DNA of 64,000 nt from Collinsella sp. AM33-4BH (GTDB taxonomy: Bacteria; Actinomycetota; Coriobacteriia; Coriobacteriales; Coriobacteriaceae): positions 1 through 64,000 of the forward strand of contig NZ_QSIN01000008.1 of assembly GCF_003469205.1 (NCBI RefSeq), read 5' to 3'. The notes below the pieces were generated by a model. It searched no databases, was not told where the DNA came from, and was given only the letters and a program-made list of their open reading frames with translations. Position numbers and translations under genes: made by a program. Of the stretch, positions 1 through 8,269 are shown one piece after another; positions within the stretch are counted from its first letter, which is position 1, and each line of letters opens with the position of its first letter.

Positions 1-56
1 CTGGTCTGCGGAGTGTTCTGAAAACTAAGCCCGGCCCCCGCCGGACAGGTCCACCG

Positions 57-1082
57 CTACTCGCAGAGCAGCTTAGCGATCTGGACGGCGTTGGTTGCCG
101 CGCCCTTACGGATTTGGTCGCCGCAGCACCAGAAGGTGATGCCACGTGCGGCCTCGGGGTTCGAGATGTCGCGGCGTACGCGACCGACCCAAATCAGGTC
201 CTGGTCGGAGGTGTCCATCGGCATGGGGAAGCGATCGTGCGCATCCTCGGCACTCATGTCGTCAACCAGCTTGACGCCGGGAGCGGCAGCCAGCGCAGCA
301 CGGGCCTCCTCGACCGTAATATCGCGCTCAAACTCGAGCGTAATGCTCTCGGAGTGCGAGCGCAGCACCGGCACGCGCACGCAGGTGCAATTCACGCGCA
401 GCTCGGGCAGATGCATGATTTTGCGGCCCTCGTTCTGCAGTTTCATCTCCTCGGAGGTAAAGCCCTCCTCCTTGACGCCGCCAATCTGCGGAATCAGGTT
501 GCTCGCGAGCTGGGCGGCAAATGCGCACGGCTCGGGAATCTCCTCGCCACGGCCCAGGGCGGCCAGCTGAGCCTCAAGCTCGGCCATGCCGGGAGCGCCG
601 GCACCCGAAGCCGCCTGATACGTGGACACGATCATACGCTTCACGCCGGCAAGCTGGTGCAGCGGCCAGGTGGGAACCAGGCCGATGATAGTCGCGCAGT
701 TGGGGTTAGCGATAAGGCCGTGATGCCACTTGATGTCGTCAGCATTGATCTCGGGTACGACCAGCGGCACCTCGGGATCCATGCGGAAGGCGTGGCTGTT
801 GTCGACCACGACGGCGCCGCGCTTGACGGCCTCGGGCAGTAGCTCCTTCGCAATATCGTCGCCGGCGGCGCCGAGCACGATGTCGCAGCCCTCAAAGGCC
901 TCGGGGCAAGCCTCCTCAATCACAACCTGCTCGCCGCGGAACTCGACGGTCTTGCCCGCAGAGCGCGCGCTCGCTAGCAGCTTGAGCTTGCCGACCGGAA
1001 ACTCCTGCTCGTTGAGGCACTCGAGCATCTGGGTGCCCACGGCTCCCGTCGCGCCCAAAATAGCAACCGTGTACTGTTTCAT
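57..1082 (-). CDS. asd: aspartate-semialdehyde dehydrogenase
   Basis: Makes aspartate-4-semialdehyde from aspartyl phosphate with NADPH, the branch point to lysine/diaminopimelate and to homoserine; cytosolic. The 341-residue protein starts MKQYTVAILGATGAVGTQM, a nucleotide-binding GATGAVG motif, and carries the catalytic cysteine in NPNCATIIG near residue 130. The frame is open further upstream, but the ATG at 1082 has a good AAAGGGGG site just before it and matches the family start. It lies downstream of lysC on the same strand, 170 bases away with a hairpin between, so the two form a lysine/threonine supply pair opposite thrC-thrB. Length is normal for the family; no oddities seen. Confidence 0.95.
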   Translation of the reverse strand: MKQYTVAILGATGAVGTQMLECLNEQEFPVGKLKLLASARSAGKTVEFRGEQVVIEEACPEAFEGCDIVLGAAGDDIAKELLPEAVKRGAVVVDNSHAFRMDPEVPLVVPEINADDIKWHHGLIANPNCATIIGLVPTWPLHQLAGVKRMIVSTYQAASGAGAPGMAELEAQLAALGRGEEIPEPCAFAAQLASNLIPQIGGVKEEGFTSEEMKLQNEGRKIMHLPELRVNCTCVRVPVLRSHSESITLEFERDITVEEARAALAAAPGVKLVDDMSAEDAHDRFPMPMDTSDQDLIWVGRVRRDISNPEAARGITFWCCGDQIRKGAATNAVQIAKLLCE

Positions 1083-1159
1083 GCTTCCCCCTTTAAAGGC
1101 TGTGGCTTTTGCCCGCACGCCGAGCAGGCCGATTATTGTTGCCAGTGTATACAAGAACA

Positions 1160-1180
1160 GGGCGGGCACGAAACCCGCCC
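1160..1180 (-). terminator. hairpin after lysC
   Basis: GGGCGGG and CCCGCCC arms with a 7-base loop sit about 75 bases past the lysC stop, followed on the minus strand by a short T-rich stretch. It probably ends or attenuates the lysC transcript before asd. Confidence 0.5.
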
Positions 1181-1255
1181 CGTCGAAACGAAACCGAAAC
1201 GAAACGCCCCGCCGTAGTTTTTGAGGCAAGTCCCAAAAATCTACTGGGATAGCAG

Positions 1256-2644
1256 CTACTTGTGGAGCGCGGCCGGGGCGGGATCGACCGGCGCAGGAGC
1301 CTCCAGATCGGAGACCTTCACAATGCCGTTTTCGTCGGAGAAGGCACGGTAAATGGTCTGAATCGCCAGGTCGAAGTCCTTCTCCTCGACACCGATAATG
1401 ATGTTGATCTCGTCGCAGCTCTGCGAAATCATACGCACGCTCACGCCGGCCTGGCCGAGCATACCAAACAGATGGCCCGAGATACCTGCACGACCGCGCA
1501 GGTTGCGGCCGACGGTAGCGATGAGCGCCAAGCCCTCGACAACCTCGATCTCGAGCGGCTCGACCTCCTGCTGGATGTCGCCCACGAGTGAGTACAGCGA
1601 ATCGTGCACATCCTGCTCCTGCACCACGGCGCCAAAGCGGTCGACGCCGGTGGGCATATGCTCGACGGAAACGTCATAGCGCTCGAAGACCGAAAGTGCA
1701 CGGCGCATAAAGCCAACGCGGGGCTTGGTGCGGTCGCGGGCAACGTTGATGGCGACAAAGCCGCGCTTGCCGGTCACGCCGGTAATGATGGGCTCCGCCT
1801 CGCCCTCATCAGCCGTCTCGCTAATGATGGTGCCGGGGTCCTGTGGCGCATTGGTGTTCTTGATGACCAGCGGAATGCCTGCCTCGCGCACGGGGAACAC
1901 GGCCTCCTCGTGCAGGACACTTGCGCCCATGTACGAAAGCTCGCGCAGCTCCTCGTAGGTAACGCGCGCAATGGGCTGAGCCTCGGGAACAATACGCGGA
2001 TCGGCAGAATAGAAGCCCGAGACGTCGGTCCAGTTCTCGTACAGATCGGCACCCAGGCACTTAGCCAAGATCGAGCCCGAGATATCGCCGCCGCCACGAT
2101 CGAGCAGCTTGATCTGGCCCTCACGCGTCGCGCCGTAGAAACCGGGCATAACAAAGCCGCCCTGCTGACCGTACTCCTGCACCAGCCCGGAGGTGCGATT
2201 CATGCTGAGCGTACCGTCGTGATGGAACGCCACAACCGTCGCGGCATCCAGGAACGGTAGGCCCAGGTACTCAGCCATCAGGCGCGCGGTAAAGTACTCG
2301 CCACGGCTCACAAGCTCCTCGGTGGAGTAGCCGCCCGAGCGGGCGCGCTCGGCAAAGGCCGCGAACTCCTCACGGATGGGATAGGTGAGCTCCAGCTCGT
2401 CAGCGATATCAAAATAGCGCTGGCCAATGTCCTCGAGCAGCTCCTCACACGACACGTGGTACTTAACGTGCGCATTGACCAGATAGAGCAGGTCGGTCAC
2501 CTTGGTGTCGCCCTTAAAACGGCGACCGCAGGCGGAAACCACCACAAAACGTCGAGCCGGGTCGGCATCGACGATGGCCTTGATCTTCTTGAAGTGTTCG
2601 GCGTCGGCGACCGACGAGCCGCCAAACTTGGCAATCTTAATCAT
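1256..2644 (-). CDS. lysC: aspartate kinase
   Basis: Phosphorylates aspartate, the first committed step to lysine, threonine and methionine. The 462-residue protein opens with the kinase motif KFGGSSVAD, has the catalytic-domain block SYMGASVLHEEAVFPVREAG near residue 240, and ends with two ACT domains (GRNLRGRAGISGHLFGMLGQ and following), the usual site of feedback inhibition by lysine or threonine. It is monofunctional, with no homoserine dehydrogenase fused. The Shine-Dalgarno site is weak (AAAGG about 12 bases away). It is divergent from thrC, sharing a region of about 100 bases that must hold both promoters. Confidence 0.95.
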   Translation of the reverse strand: MIKIAKFGGSSVADAEHFKKIKAIVDADPARRFVVVSACGRRFKGDTKVTDLLYLVNAHVKYHVSCEELLEDIGQRYFDIADELELTYPIREEFAAFAERARSGGYSTEELVSRGEYFTARLMAEYLGLPFLDAATVVAFHHDGTLSMNRTSGLVQEYGQQGGFVMPGFYGATREGQIKLLDRGGGDISGSILAKCLGADLYENWTDVSGFYSADPRIVPEAQPIARVTYEELRELSYMGASVLHEEAVFPVREAGIPLVIKNTNAPQDPGTIISETADEGEAEPIITGVTGKRGFVAINVARDRTKPRVGFMRRALSVFERYDVSVEHMPTGVDRFGAVVQEQDVHDSLYSLVGDIQQEVEPLEIEVVEGLALIATVGRNLRGRAGISGHLFGMLGQAGVSVRMISQSCDEINIIIGVEEKDFDLAIQTIYRAFSDENGIVKVSDLEAPAPVDPAPAALHK

Positions 2645-2748
2645 GGGCTGGAGGTTACCTTTCTAAAAAGCCTCTGCGAACCTACTTTGTGCGCTCTGAT
2701 ACCATGGTTTCACCGATTGGGACCAAGGCATCCGAGGAGCAGTGTTAT

Positions 2749-4266
2749 ATGGGAACTTATCATAGTACACGAGGACGCACTTTATCGTGCTCAAGTAAGG
2801 TGGCAATCCGTACCGGCATCGCTCCCGACGGGGGTTTGTTTGTCTCGGACGAGCTCGGCACCCAGCAGGTCGATATCAGCTCGCTTGCAGATAAATCGTA
2901 CTTTGAAATCGCTCAAGATGTGTTGGGAATGTTACTGAATGATTACACGGCCGAAGAAATTTCGGCGTGTGTCGACGAGGCATACCGCGGCACATTCGCG
3001 AGCGAAGAGGTTACGCCGCTCGTCAAACTCGACGCTGCGCCGGGCACCGACGCCCCTCAGACCTATGTGATGGAGCTCTTTGGCGGCCCCACGAGCGCCT
3101 TCAAGGACGTCGCCCTGCAAATGCTCCCCCGTCTGATGGCCCGCACTTCTGCCAAGGATGGCGGCGCCGAGCGCATCATGATCGTCACCGCCACGTCGGG
3201 CGACACGGGCAAGGCAGCACTCGCCGGCTTTGCCGACGCTCCGGGCACGGGCATCACCGTCTTTTATCCCGAGGGCAAGGTCAGCCGCGTCCAGAACCTG
3301 CAGATGTCCACTCAGGAGGGCGATAACGTCGCCGTCTGCGGCATCCGCGGCAACTTCGACGATGCCCAGAGCGCCGTCAAGCGTATCTTTGCCGATAAGG
3401 AGCTTGCCGAGCGCCTGGAGGCCGCTGGCACTGTGCTTTCGAGCGCCAACTCCATCAATGTCGGCCGTCTGGTGCCGCAGGTCGTCTACTACTTTGCCGC
3501 CTATGCGCAGCTGCTGCGCGCCGGCGCCATCGAGGCCGGCGACGCCGTGGAGTTCTGCGTACCGACCGGCAACTTTGGCGATATCCTGGCCGGCTACTAT
3601 GCCAAGCGCATGGGTCTGCCCGTCGCCAAGCTCATCGTCGCGAGCGACAAGAACAACGTGCTGGCTGACTTCCTGACCACCGGCGTCTACGACCGCAACC
3701 GTCCGTTCTTCACGACCATCTCGCCATCGATGGACATCCTCATCAGCTCTAACCTGGAGCGCATGCTGTACTTCCTGTCCGACGGCGACTGCGAGCTCGT
3801 TGCCGGCCTTATGGAGCAGCTGGCACAGACTGGTCGCTATGAGGTTCCCGCCGACCTGCTGGCAAAGATTCAGAGCGTCTTTGGCTGCGGTTGGGCCAGC
3901 GAAGACGAAGTCCGCGCTGCCATCAAGAGCTGCTGGGATGCGAACGGCTACGTAATCGACCCGCACACTGCTTGCGGCTATCACGTCTTTGAAAAGGTCG
4001 CTCCCGCCGAGGGCGCCAAGGCCCGTGTGCTGCTTTCGACCGCCAGCCCCTACAAGTTCCCGCGCGCCTGCTGCGACGCCCTGGGCCTTAACGTTCCCGA
4101 GGACGACTTTGAGGCCATGCGCGTGCTCGAGCAGGCCACCAATACGGTCGCACCGGCACAACTCGCCGAACTCGAGTCCAAGCCCGTCCGCTTCGAAGAC
4201 GTCTGCGACGTTGCCGACATGGCCAACTACGTAGAGCAGGCTGCAAAAAAGATGGCAACCAACTAA
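2749..4266 (+). CDS. thrC: threonine synthase
   Basis: Converts O-phosphohomoserine to threonine with pyridoxal phosphate. The 505-residue protein has the PLP-lysine motif GGPTSAFKDVALQM near residue 120 and the phosphate-binding TATSGDTGKAALAG block near 150; the long N-terminal domain is typical of the longer ThrC family. The frame opens at 2689, but the ATG at 2749 has GAGGAG nine bases before it and begins MGTYHSTRG, the usual start. It is followed by a terminator-like hairpin, an intergenic palindromic element and then thrB, so the thr genes are co-oriented but separated by about 200 bases of structured DNA. Confidence 0.95.
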   Translation: MGTYHSTRGRTLSCSSKVAIRTGIAPDGGLFVSDELGTQQVDISSLADKSYFEIAQDVLGMLLNDYTAEEISACVDEAYRGTFASEEVTPLVKLDAAPGTDAPQTYVMELFGGPTSAFKDVALQMLPRLMARTSAKDGGAERIMIVTATSGDTGKAALAGFADAPGTGITVFYPEGKVSRVQNLQMSTQEGDNVAVCGIRGNFDDAQSAVKRIFADKELAERLEAAGTVLSSANSINVGRLVPQVVYYFAAYAQLLRAGAIEAGDAVEFCVPTGNFGDILAGYYAKRMGLPVAKLIVASDKNNVLADFLTTGVYDRNRPFFTTISPSMDILISSNLERMLYFLSDGDCELVAGLMEQLAQTGRYEVPADLLAKIQSVFGCGWASEDEVRAAIKSCWDANGYVIDPHTACGYHVFEKVAPAEGAKARVLLSTASPYKFPRACCDALGLNVPEDDFEAMRVLEQATNTVAPAQLAELESKPVRFEDVCDVADMANYVEQAAKKMATN

Positions 4267-4278
4267 ACCCCTTATTAA

Positions 4279-4308
4279 GCGCCGGCGCAAGCCGGCGCAC
4301 CTTCTTTT
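4279..4308 (+). terminator. thrC terminator-like hairpin
   Basis: GCGCCGGC-GCAA-GCCGGCGC, a perfect 8-bp stem with a tetraloop, starts 12 bases after the thrC stop and is followed by a T-rich run. It may attenuate read-through into thrB. Confidence 0.7.
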
Positions 4309-4346
4309 ATCAGAAATCCACCGGGATGATGACGAGCTGACATGCG

Positions 4347-4452
4347 GGTCTGCCTGTTTAGTTCGTCGCGAGTTCCGCACGAGCCGGAAAGCACTTAATG
4401 TGCTTTCCGAGCGAGCCAGGACTGCCCGAGCAGCGAACTAAACAGGCAGACC
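4347..4452. repeat. nested inverted-repeat element A
   Basis: Outer arms of 19 bp (4347-4365 and 4434-4452, starting GGTCTGCCTGTTTAG) enclose an inner hairpin with GGAAAGCAC / GTGCTTTCC arms around 4385-4408. Between the stems is TTCCGCAC on one side and CGAGCCAGGAC on the other, a weaker version of the TTCCGCAG / CGAGGAC internal loop seen at 5.4, 9.5 and 42.7 kb. The right arm ends about six bases before the thrB Shine-Dalgarno site, so folding could affect thrB translation. Confidence 0.7.
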
Positions 4453-4467
4453 GCCCAGGAGATTCCC

Positions 4468-5349
4468 ATGATCAAGATCACCGTCCCAGCAACAAGCGCC
4501 AACTTGGGCATCGGCTACGACACCCTCGGCATGGCCGTCAGCCTTTACTCGCACTTTACCTTCGAGCGCGCCGACAAGCTCACCATCACGGGCTGCCCCG
4601 AGGAGTTCCAAAACGAGAATAACCTGGTCTATGTGAGCTTTGTCGATGCTCTGGCCGCCTGGGGCGAGCCGGCCTTCCCCGTCGCTATCGACATCCAGAC
4701 CGACGTGCCCGTCGCCCGCGGCCTGGGTTCCAGCTCCACCTGCGTCGTCGCGGGCATCATGGCAGCCGCCGCGCTGACGGGCCACACCGTCGACCGCGCC
4801 GAGCTCGTCCGCATCGCCACCGAGGTCGAGGGACATCCCGACAACGTCGCCCCCGCCATCCTTGGCGGCGCCGTCTGCTCCTTTACACCGACCGATTCGC
4901 TCCCCCAATGCCTGCGCTACGAGGTGAGCGATCGCTTGCGTTTTATTACCGTGATTCCGCCCTACGAGGTACATACGAGCGAGGCGCGCAAGGTCGTGCC
5001 GCAGGAGATTCCGCTCTCCACCGCCGTGTGGCAGATGGGCCGCATCGCCGGCATGACGCGCGGTCTCGAGACCGGCGATCTGGACCTGATTGCCGCCGCC
5101 AATGACGACCGCATCCAAGAGCCGTATCGCCGTCGCCTGATTCCCGACTACAACGCTGTGCGCGACACCTGCCTTAACGGCGGCGCCAAGACCATCTGGA
5201 TCAGTGGCTCCGGCTCGACCCTCATGGCCGTGACTGACGACACCATCGTAGCCAAGTTCCTGCAGGTCAAGCTGCGTGAGCAGTTCCCCAAGTGTGAGAC
5301 GCATATTCTGACGTGCGACACCGAGGGCGCTCAAATCGAGTACCTGTAG
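4468..5349 (+). CDS. thrB: homoserine kinase
   Basis: Phosphorylates homoserine, supplying the substrate of ThrC. The 293-residue protein is a GHMP kinase: the N-terminus MIKITVPATSANLGIGYDT is diagnostic and the phosphate-binding loop VARGLGSSSTCVVAG lies near residue 80. The ATG at 4468 is preceded by AGGAG at good distance. It is downstream of thrC, after element A, and upstream of element B; no homoserine dehydrogenase gene is in the window, so that step must be encoded elsewhere. Confidence 0.95.
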   Translation: MIKITVPATSANLGIGYDTLGMAVSLYSHFTFERADKLTITGCPEEFQNENNLVYVSFVDALAAWGEPAFPVAIDIQTDVPVARGLGSSSTCVVAGIMAAAALTGHTVDRAELVRIATEVEGHPDNVAPAILGGAVCSFTPTDSLPQCLRYEVSDRLRFITVIPPYEVHTSEARKVVPQEIPLSTAVWQMGRIAGMTRGLETGDLDLIAAANDDRIQEPYRRRLIPDYNAVRDTCLNGGAKTIWISGSGSTLMAVTDDTIVAKFLQVKLREQFPKCETHILTCDTEGAQIEYL

Positions 5350-5525
5350 ACATCGCTGGTTAATCCCTTCGGGCCGCCCAAGGGTATCCCCTTAAAAACG
5401 TCCTCGCACTTGAGGCCCGCTTATCCTGCTCCTTCGGAGCTACGGATAAGCGGGCCTCGTGCTGCGGAATGTTTTTAAGGGGATACCCTTGGGCGGCCCT
5501 ACAGCAACGTGGTCGACGATGTCTA
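5347..5525. repeat. nested inverted-repeat element B
   Basis: Three nested stems: TAGACATCG / CGATGTCTA (5347-5355, 5517-5525), a 29-bp stem beginning GGGCCGCCCAAGGGTATC (5371-5399, 5471-5499), and an inner 15-bp stem beginning GAGGCCCGC (5412-5426, 5444-5458) with a small CTCC-TTCG-GGAG tip. Between the last two stems are GTCCTCGC and GCTGCGGAAT, the reverse complement of the CGAGGAC / ATTCCGCAG internal loop. The element fills the gap between the thrB and engB ends (convergent genes). Confidence 0.85.
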
Positions 5526-5607
5526 TAGGAACCCACGCTTTGAAGGGGCACCGGGCTGATGGTTTGGCTTTTTATTGGTGGGGGCCCTTACTGGGATGGG
5601 ACCCTTA

Positions 5608-6198
5608 CTAGAGGCAGGCCTCGGCGATGCGGCGCTTGAGTTCATCGATACCGGTGCCAGTCTGGGAGCTTGTGATGATTACGTTTTCGGCCGGGACGTT
5701 GAGCTGCTTTTTGATGGCTGCTGCCTGGCGGGCCTGCTGGGTGCGGCTGAGCTTGTCGGCTTTGGTGAGACAGACGATAAAGTTGAACTCGTTGCCCTGC
5801 AGGTAGTCGATCATGTCATGATCGAGCTTGCTGGGGTCGTGACGAATATCCACCAGCGAGACGACCAAGTTAAAGCTGCGCTCGGAGTCGAAAAAGTCGC
5901 CGATAAGCTCGGCCCAGCGGTCGCGCTCGGCCTTAGAACGACGGGCGAAACCATAGCCCGGCAGGTCGACGAAGTGCACGTCGTCGGCCTCGAAGAAATT
6001 GATGTTGCTTGTCTTGCCCGGTGTGCTCGAAACCTTGACCAAGTTCTTGCGACCAAAGAGCTTGTTCATAATCGACGACTTGCCCACATTGGAGCGGCCG
6101 ACAAAGCTCACTTCGGGGCAGGTGGACTCGGGAATCTGCGAAACCTTGCCGTAGCTGGCGACGAACTTGGCAAGCTGGTAGTTAATGGAATCGGCCAT
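5608..6198 (-). CDS. engB: ribosome-biogenesis GTP-binding protein EngB/YsxC
   Basis: A small TRAFAC GTPase needed for late large-subunit assembly in related bacteria. The 196-residue protein has Walker A GRSNVGKSS near residue 34, switch II DLPGYGFARRSK near 78 and the G4 motif TKAD near 144. The ATG at 6198 is chosen because AAGGAG lies five bases upstream; a GTG two codons earlier would be too close to it. It is followed by mtnN upstream on the same strand with a 38-base gap, so the two may be co-transcribed. Confidence 0.93.
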   Translation of the reverse strand: MADSINYQLAKFVASYGKVSQIPESTCPEVSFVGRSNVGKSSIMNKLFGRKNLVKVSSTPGKTSNINFFEADDVHFVDLPGYGFARRSKAERDRWAELIGDFFDSERSFNLVVSLVDIRHDPSKLDHDMIDYLQGNEFNFIVCLTKADKLSRTQQARQAAAIKKQLNVPAENVIITSSQTGTGIDELKRRIAEACL

Positions 6199-6236
6199 GG
6201 ACACTCCTTGGTCGTAGGTTCTTACAAAAGAGCGCG

Positions 6237-6977
6237 CTATTGCGCGGCGGCAATGCGGCGGACGATATCGAGCGTGATGTTACTTGCGACACGCGCGTAC
6301 TCGAACAGATCGAACTCTCGGTCGCAAATTGCATCGTACGCCTCGTCACAATTATCGCTGATAGCGCGCAACACCAGGCAATCGACACCATTTTTGGTTG
6401 CGACATGGGCAATCGCCGCGCCCTCCATGCCGACACAATCGGCATGCGTCGCTTCGATAGCGTCGTTGCGCATGGCGGCGCCCGTCACAAAGCGGTTACC
6501 CGTGGCAATCGTGCCGACCAGGAACTGTTTGGTGCCCTCGTTCGAAGCAACTGCATTTGTCGAAGCGTCAACAAACCCACGCTCAGCAAGCACGTCGACG
6601 GCAATATCGACCAGCGCGGGCGTCGAGCCAAACTCCTCGAGCCCCGGTGCGGACTCGGCGATAAGCGCGGTATCGGTATCCAGATAGCGTAGGCGTTTGC
6701 CAATGACCACGTCGTCGATATGGAGCTTGGGGTTCAAACCGCCCGCAATGCCCGAAAACACAACAGCCTGCGGAGCATACTTGCTAATGAGGTGCTGTGT
6801 TGCAGCGGCGGCGTTCACCGTGCCCATGCCCGCCGTTGTGGCGACAACTGTCAGACCGTCGAGCTCACCGCTCACAACGGTCAAGCCTGCCTCCCGCGCC
6901 TCGCAAACGTCGCTCAGCTCTTCCTTAATCTGCATGATCTCTTTTTCGAGCGCACCGATAATCGCGATGGTAGCCAT
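6237..6977 (-). CDS. mtnN: 5'-methylthioadenosine/S-adenosylhomocysteine nucleosidase
   Basis: Cleaves adenine from methylthioadenosine, S-adenosylhomocysteine and probably 5'-deoxyadenosine, the last being a by-product of radical SAM enzymes such as the neighbouring PflA. The 246-residue protein starts MATIAIIGALEKEI, contains FSGIAGGL near residue 77, the nucleoside-binding VGMEGAA near 180 and the catalytic SDNCDEA aspartate near 206. The ATG at 6977 follows GGGGAATGGT. It lies upstream of engB on the same strand. Confidence 0.93.
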   Translation of the reverse strand: MATIAIIGALEKEIMQIKEELSDVCEAREAGLTVVSGELDGLTVVATTAGMGTVNAAAATQHLISKYAPQAVVFSGIAGGLNPKLHIDDVVIGKRLRYLDTDTALIAESAPGLEEFGSTPALVDIAVDVLAERGFVDASTNAVASNEGTKQFLVGTIATGNRFVTGAAMRNDAIEATHADCVGMEGAAIAHVATKNGVDCLVLRAISDNCDEAYDAICDREFDLFEYARVASNITLDIVRRIAAAQ

Positions 6978-7055
6978 ACCATTCCCCAAACCTATACGAA
7001 ATTCTCAACCACGGTATGGTACCAGCATTTTGTTTGACCTCGCCAAACGAACACG

Positions 7056-7256
7056 CTAAGCCAGTGCAGCTCGCGTATCAAACAGCGCCTTTGCAATCGC
7101 GGCCGTAACCTCGCTCGAGCGGTCGCTCCACGGCATCGATGTCATGACGCTCATGGCATAGCTATGGCCGTCGACTTCGATCAGTCCGGCATCGCATGTC
7201 GAATAGTAACCATCCTCGCTAATCCAGCCCGCCTTGTTGCGCATCTTAAAGGGTAG
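7056..7256 (-). pseudogene. C-terminal remnant of a serine hydrolase (beta-lactamase-like)
   Basis: About 66 codons are open, reading NKAGWISEDGYYSTCDAGL and then a hydrophobic strand, which resembles the end of class A beta-lactamase-like serine hydrolases where a K-T/A-G motif precedes the last strands. An in-frame TGA lies four codons before the only ATG and no N-terminal half with a catalytic SxxK is present, so this is a decayed fragment. It sits between mtnN and pflA. The family assignment rests on a short stretch and is moderate. Confidence 0.45.
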
Positions 7257-7275
7257 TCAATTTGGGACGGGCTTG

Positions 7276-8094
7276 TTAGCCGATGGCCGACCTGAGCTCC
7301 GCACGGCGCTTTTTCATGCCGGCCATGACGGCGTTGCGCAGCTCGGGCATGCGCGCGGTATCCATCTGGGGCACGCCCTCGAGCTTATAGGGAATACCCA
7401 GTTGCTCGTACTTGACGACACCCATCGTGTGATACGGCAGCATTTCCAGGCCCACCACGTTGTGCCATGGAGCGATCAGGCGACCGAGCTTCTCGCATTC
7501 CTCCGCCGTGTCGGTGATACCCGGCACCACCACATGGCGAATAACAACCTTAATCTTGCGATGGGCAAGCTCATCGCCAAACGCCAGGATGCGCGCAGGA
7601 TCGCAACCGGTCAGCTTTTTATGCTCAACCGGATCGGCATGCTTGATGTCGAGCAGCACCATATCGGTCTCGTTGAGAACAGCATCGAACTTCTCCGGAT
7701 GCTTGGGATCAAATGCATAGCCACAGCTATCTAGGCAGGTATGCACACGGCCATCGGGATTGTTGTGCATTGCACGGAACAGGTCGGCCAAAAACTCGGG
7801 CTGCAGGAGCGGTTCGCCACCCGAAACGGTAATGCCGCCACTACGGTAGAACTCATGGTTGCTCTGGAACTCGTCCATGAGATGCTCGACAGTCACCATC
7901 GTGCCGCCGTTAACAGACCAGGTATCGGGATTGTGGCAATACGCGCAGCGCATGGGACAGCCCTGAACAAACACCACAAAGCGGATGCCGGGTCCGTCGA
8001 CCGTTCCCATCGTCTCGATCGAATGCACGCGACCCAGGGCATACGCAGAGTCCTCGGGACGAGCGTCCACACCCTCAAGCGTCATTTCTGCCAT
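7276..8094 (-). CDS. pflA: pyruvate formate-lyase activating enzyme
   Basis: A radical SAM enzyme that installs the glycyl radical on pyruvate formate-lyase, here presumably on the separate small protein at 9674-9925. The 272-residue protein has the cluster-binding CPMRCAYCHNPDTW (CxxxCxxC) near residue 46 and the SAM-binding TVSGGEPLLQ near 89. The frame opens with TTG at 8124; the ATG at 8094 with AAGG eight bases upstream is preferred. It is 1.6 kb from the small subunit on the same strand, with DegV between. Confidence 0.93.
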   Translation of the reverse strand: MAEMTLEGVDARPEDSAYALGRVHSIETMGTVDGPGIRFVVFVQGCPMRCAYCHNPDTWSVNGGTMVTVEHLMDEFQSNHEFYRSGGITVSGGEPLLQPEFLADLFRAMHNNPDGRVHTCLDSCGYAFDPKHPEKFDAVLNETDMVLLDIKHADPVEHKKLTGCDPARILAFGDELAHRKIKVVIRHVVVPGITDTAEECEKLGRLIAPWHNVVGLEMLPYHTMGVVKYEQLGIPYKLEGVPQMDTARMPELRNAVMAGMKKRRAELRSAIG

Positions 8095-8204
8095 TCGCGC
8101 TACCTTGCCTCTCCTTGGATGCAACCAATTAAAATGCCAGAGCCATTCTAGCCCATGCGTTTGCGTTTAAACGTCTCGGACTAGAACGGCACGTTTTAAT
8201 CTAT

Positions 8205-8226
8205 CCCCCATCACCATGGCTGGGGG
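8205..8226 (-). terminator. hairpin after the DegV gene
   Basis: CCCCCA / TGGGGG arms with a 10-base loop lie 45 bases past the DegV stop, followed on the minus strand by an AT-rich run. A weak terminator candidate. Confidence 0.4.
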
Positions 8227-8269
8227 GCTACGTCGAGATGTCAGGCTGGAGAACGCTCGCCTGCGGCCT

